Source: Paracoccaceae bacterium (lineage in GTDB: Bacteria > Pseudomonadota > Alphaproteobacteria > Rhodobacterales > Rhodobacteraceae). From it: a stretch of 8,193 bases of DNA. Positions 6,891-8,193 of this stretch are shown in pieces (within the stretch, counting starts at the first letter, position 1; each line of letters starts with the position of its first letter). The notes under the pieces were generated by a model. The model had not been told where the DNA came from and made no database searches. It saw nothing but the letters and a program-made list of their open reading frames with translations. The DNA is taken from assembly GCA_003565055.1 (NCBI GenBank), contig PXDM01000156.1, positions 1 to 8,193 on the forward strand, read 5' to 3'. The translations under genes and the position numbers were made by a program.

Positions 6891-7091
6891 TCACCTCACC
6901 TCAAACCAGCGCATGGCGGTCCGCAGCAGATGATCGTAATCGCCGGCCATGGCTTCGTCCATGAAGGCGGCGATCTCATCTTCCGAGAGCCCGGCATCGC
7001 GAGCGGCATCGCGACATTGGCCGAGCACGGCGAAGGCGTTGCCGTCATTGCCAGTCAGCGTGACGGTAATGTCGGGGTATCTCGGGGTCAT
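6891..7091 (-). CDS. Small conserved phage/plasmid-type protein, function unknown
   Basis: A 66-residue acidic soluble protein (starting MTPRYPDITVTL) with the pattern ITVTLTGNDGNAFAVLG near the N-terminus and GDYDHLLRTAMRW near the C-terminus. I recall this pattern from small hypothetical proteins carried by phages and plasmids; no function is established. The start at 7091 is preferred because GGAG (complement of 7101-7104) lies nine bases upstream. The in-frame ATG at 7106 would add five residues but has no ribosome binding site. No signal peptide or membrane segment is present. It converges with the plus-strand fragment on its left. Confidence 0.75.
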   Translation of the reverse strand: MTPRYPDITVTLTGNDGNAFAVLGQCRDAARDAGLSEDEIAAFMDEAMAGDYDHLLRTAMRWFEVR

Positions 7092-7176
7092 TCCGTGCGA
7101 CTCCATTGACGCGGCACCACGACATCAGGCATGGCCCGCGCGCATAGTCCAGTTGAATGTCGGCAGTGAACGAGAG

Positions 7177-7227
7177 AGAGCCCTTCAGGGCACGTGCCCG
7201 AGGGTTCGGCATTCCTCAAAGGGCTCT
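7177..7227. repeat. Nested inverted repeats forming a possible three-way junction
   Basis: AGAGCCCTT (7177-7185) and AAGGGCTCT (7219-7227) are perfect nine-base inverted arms. Between them sit the perfect 12-base palindrome GGGCACGTGCCC (7188-7199) and a GAGG/CCTC stem (7200-7203 with 7214-7217). Only three bases of the 51 fall between the stems. On either strand the transcript could fold into a compact three-stem structure. There is no T-run, so it is not an ordinary terminator. It lies between the 66-aa gene and the frameshifted gene in a 155-base stretch with no convincing coding sequence. A structured RNA, protein-binding site or recombination site are all possible. Confidence 0.5.
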
Positions 7228-7246
7228 GGGTCGGCCTGTCGCGGCG

Positions 7247-7613
7247 CTATTCCTGCCCGCGGTTGATCATCCGGCGATCGATTTCCGGCTCGTCCCATCT
7301 CATCGCGGCGCCCATCCAGCGCTCGATGGCTGCCGGCAGCCTGGGATCGCTGGCCTCGAGATGGAAGGTGTTAGAGGCGGTTGACGATTTCGTGCATCAA
7401 CTGGCGCATCTCGGCGTCGTCGATGCGGGAGACCTCCGACCACGGGATGCGTCGACCGTCAGCGTCCTCCACGAAGACATCCGAGTGGTCGCCGGTCCGG
7501 GTGAAAGGGGTCAGTCCGGCATGCAGCGTCTCCAACTGCGTATTGCGCACGCACAGCATGGTCATGAATCTCGCCAGCCTTGCCGCGACACGGTTTTCAT
7601 CCGCTTCGTTCAT
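7247..7613 (-). pseudogene. Phage-type conserved hypothetical protein, split by a one-base insertion
   Basis: The frame starts at the ATG at 7613 (a stop lies two codons upstream, so no other start is possible) and reads 80 residues. These include RLARFMTMLCVRNTQLE, then DHSDVFVEDADGRRIPW, ending EIVNRL before TAA at 7373-7371. The downstream sequence, shifted by one base, continues smoothly as TFHLEASDPRL and AAMRWDEPEIDRRM to TAG at 7249-7247. Removing one A of the AA at 7371-7372 turns TAA into TAC and joins both halves as NRLYTFHLE, giving 121 residues. I recognise the first half as a small hypothetical protein recurring in Rhodobacteraceae phage regions; no function is known. If the insertion is a sequencing error, the gene is intact. 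Confidence 0.65.
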
Positions 7614-7670
7614 GGATCAAGAACAGCCGGATGCCCGCGGTCGCGCCACGATTTCGAACGGCGACCCAAT

Positions 7671-7925
7671 CTATCGTCCCGCGCAGGCCCGCGCCTGATC
7701 GCGCAGGACAGCGTAATCGGCGAGCCAGCCCGTGATCAGCGTCCCCTCGGGCAGCGCGGCGACTTCCTCGGCGACGCGCGCCTGCTCGGCTCCGCTGTAC
7801 TCGACGACGGGCGGACAGGCGCCGGGGAGAGTGTCAGAACTCACCCCCGCGCAAGCGGTCAAGAAGATCGCCGCGGCTGCGAGGGCGGCGGGCGGCGGCG
7901 TCCAGCATCTGGCGGTGGATGGCAT
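7671..7925 (-). CDS. Outer-membrane spanin lipoprotein (Rz1-like)
   Basis: An 84-residue lipoprotein of the phage lysis system: the outer-membrane spanin subunit, which binds the inner-membrane spanin across the periplasm and fuses or disrupts the membranes at the last step of lysis. The N-terminus has Arg6, a hydrophobic core (13-22) and the lipobox LTAC with the lipidated cysteine at 25. The mature part is short, with ACPPVVEYSGAEQARVAEEV and ITGWLADYAVLRDQARAC, a pattern I associate with Rhodobacteraceae phage o-spanins. It starts inside the i-spanin gene in another frame and shares 92 bases with it before extending beyond its end, the overlapping architecture known for spanin pairs. No disruption is seen in this gene. 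Confidence 0.75.
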   Translation of the reverse strand: MPSTARCWTPPPAALAAAAIFLTACAGVSSDTLPGACPPVVEYSGAEQARVAEEVAALPEGTLITGWLADYAVLRDQARACAGR

Positions 7926-8128
7926 TGGTGCGCTCCAATTGCTCAAGTCGTTCGGCGGCGCGACCTGCGCGCTCAGCCGTGCGGCGAAGGTTGAGGAGTG
8001 AGCGGTCCTGCGCCACGGGTTCGAGCAGGACCGCGAACGAGGGGGATGGTGAGCGCGACGAGGGCAAAAGCCGCCGCCCGCCGGCCCCACGGTCGGGCCA
8101 TCAGCCCGGCCAGCAGGCTTGCCCACAT
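7834..8128 (-). pseudogene. Inner-membrane spanin (Rz-like), split by a one-base shift
   Basis: The ATG at 8128 overlaps the upstream stop (TGATG) and begins MWASLLAGLMARPWGRR, followed by a hydrophobic membrane segment. That frame then loses sense. One base later in phase, the sequence reads FAVLLEPVAQDR, LRRTAERAGRAAERLEQLE and RQMLDAAARRPRSRGDLL, a charged alpha-helical periplasmic domain typical of i-spanins, ending at TGA 7836-7834. The shift is most easily placed in the run of five C (complement of 8041-8045): one fewer C joins the halves as ALTIPSFAVLL, giving 97 residues. The partner o-spanin starts within its 3' part. The break could be decay, a sequencing error in the run, or programmed slippage; the last is the least likely. 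Confidence 0.65.
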
Positions 8129-8193
8129 CAGCGCAGACCCTTCTTCCAGTCGTCCAGCCGCGCCCAGACGGCGACCGCGATCCCGCCCAGCGC
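8128..8193 (-). CDS. C-terminal end of a small membrane protein before the spanins, possibly a holin
   Basis: The last 21 residues (ALGGIAVAVWARLDDWKKGL then Arg) of a gene entering from the right edge, stopping at TGA 8130-8128, one base overlapping the i-spanin ATG. A short hydrophobic stretch followed by a charged, basic tail, directly upstream of spanin genes, fits a holin or other small lysis membrane protein. Too little is visible to assign a family. Confidence 0.5.
   Translation of the reverse strand, partial: ALGGIAVAVWARLDDWKKGLR

Larger units (their letters stand above)
6703..8193. mobile_element. Edge of a degraded prophage or phage-derived island
   Basis: From the lactonase breakpoint to the right edge the content changes from metabolic plus-strand genes to small, mostly minus-strand phage-type genes: a spanin pair, small conserved proteins found in phages, and a small membrane protein before the spanins. 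Two of these genes carry single-base frame disruptions and one plus-strand frame looks like a C-terminal remnant, so the element appears decayed. No integrase, tRNA or direct repeat marking an attachment site is visible in the window, so the mode of insertion is unknown and the left limit is set only by where lactonase similarity stops. Confidence 0.65.

Noticed and set aside
7045..7212. A possible 55-residue minus-strand gene starting MPNPRARALK
   Set aside because: The candidate binding site GAGGA touches the ATG with no spacing, the frame overlaps the better-supported 66-aa gene by 47 bases, and its start lies in the inverted-repeat structure. It could be real, but the sequence does not carry it.
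7194..7994. A 266-codon open frame on the plus strand across the phage-like region
   Set aside because: It is antisense to the frameshifted phage gene and the spanins, has no recognisable domain, and is explained by the high-GC third positions of the minus-strand genes.
7671..8126. A 151-residue version of the o-spanin starting from a GTG at 8126
   Set aside because: The first 67 residues are an out-of-frame shadow of the i-spanin; the ATG at 7925 gives a proper lipoprotein signal with the lipobox at residues 22-25.

Overview
The window looks like chromosomal DNA of a high-GC alphaproteobacterium, most likely of the Rhodobacteraceae type. The reasons are the codon choice in the flanking genes, the TRAP transporter-centred sugar-acid operon, and spanin-like and small phage proteins resembling those of Rhodobacteraceae prophages. 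This placement rests on recognition, not on a database search.

Positions 1 to about 6702 (+ strand) hold one tightly packed catabolic operon: an aldehyde dehydrogenase cut by the left edge, an enolase-superfamily (mandelate racemase/D-galactarolactone cycloisomerase-like) enzyme, a complete TRAP transporter (periplasmic binding protein, small DctQ and large DctM permeases), 2-dehydro-3-deoxygalactonokinase (dgoK), 2-dehydro-3-deoxy-6-phosphogalactonate aldolase (dgoA), and the first 32 codons of an SMP-30/gluconolactonase-type lactonase. Stops and starts overlap (ATGA at 1061, 3795 and 6607; 13 nt at 6011), so the genes are probably co-transcribed. Read together: a sugar acid enters through the TRAP system, or an aldose is oxidised or a lactone opened; the enolase-superfamily enzyme forms a 2-keto-3-deoxy acid; DgoK phosphorylates it; and DgoA splits it to pyruvate and glyceraldehyde 3-phosphate. 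A hairpin lies between the binding-protein and small-permease genes. Base composition drops from the middle of the enolase-family gene to the end of dctM and recovers in dgoK, suggesting a mosaic operon.

At about 6703 the lactonase gene stops abruptly and unrelated sequence begins. First comes a short plus-strand reading frame that looks like a C-terminal remnant. Then a set of minus-strand genes of phage type runs to the right edge: a 66-aa conserved small protein, a compact three-stem inverted-repeat element, a 121-aa protein split by a one-base insertion, an overlapping pair of lysis spanins (inner-membrane spanin split by a one-base shift, outer-membrane lipoprotein intact), and the end of a small membrane protein. 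This is best read as the edge of a decaying prophage or phage-derived island that has destroyed the lactonase gene.
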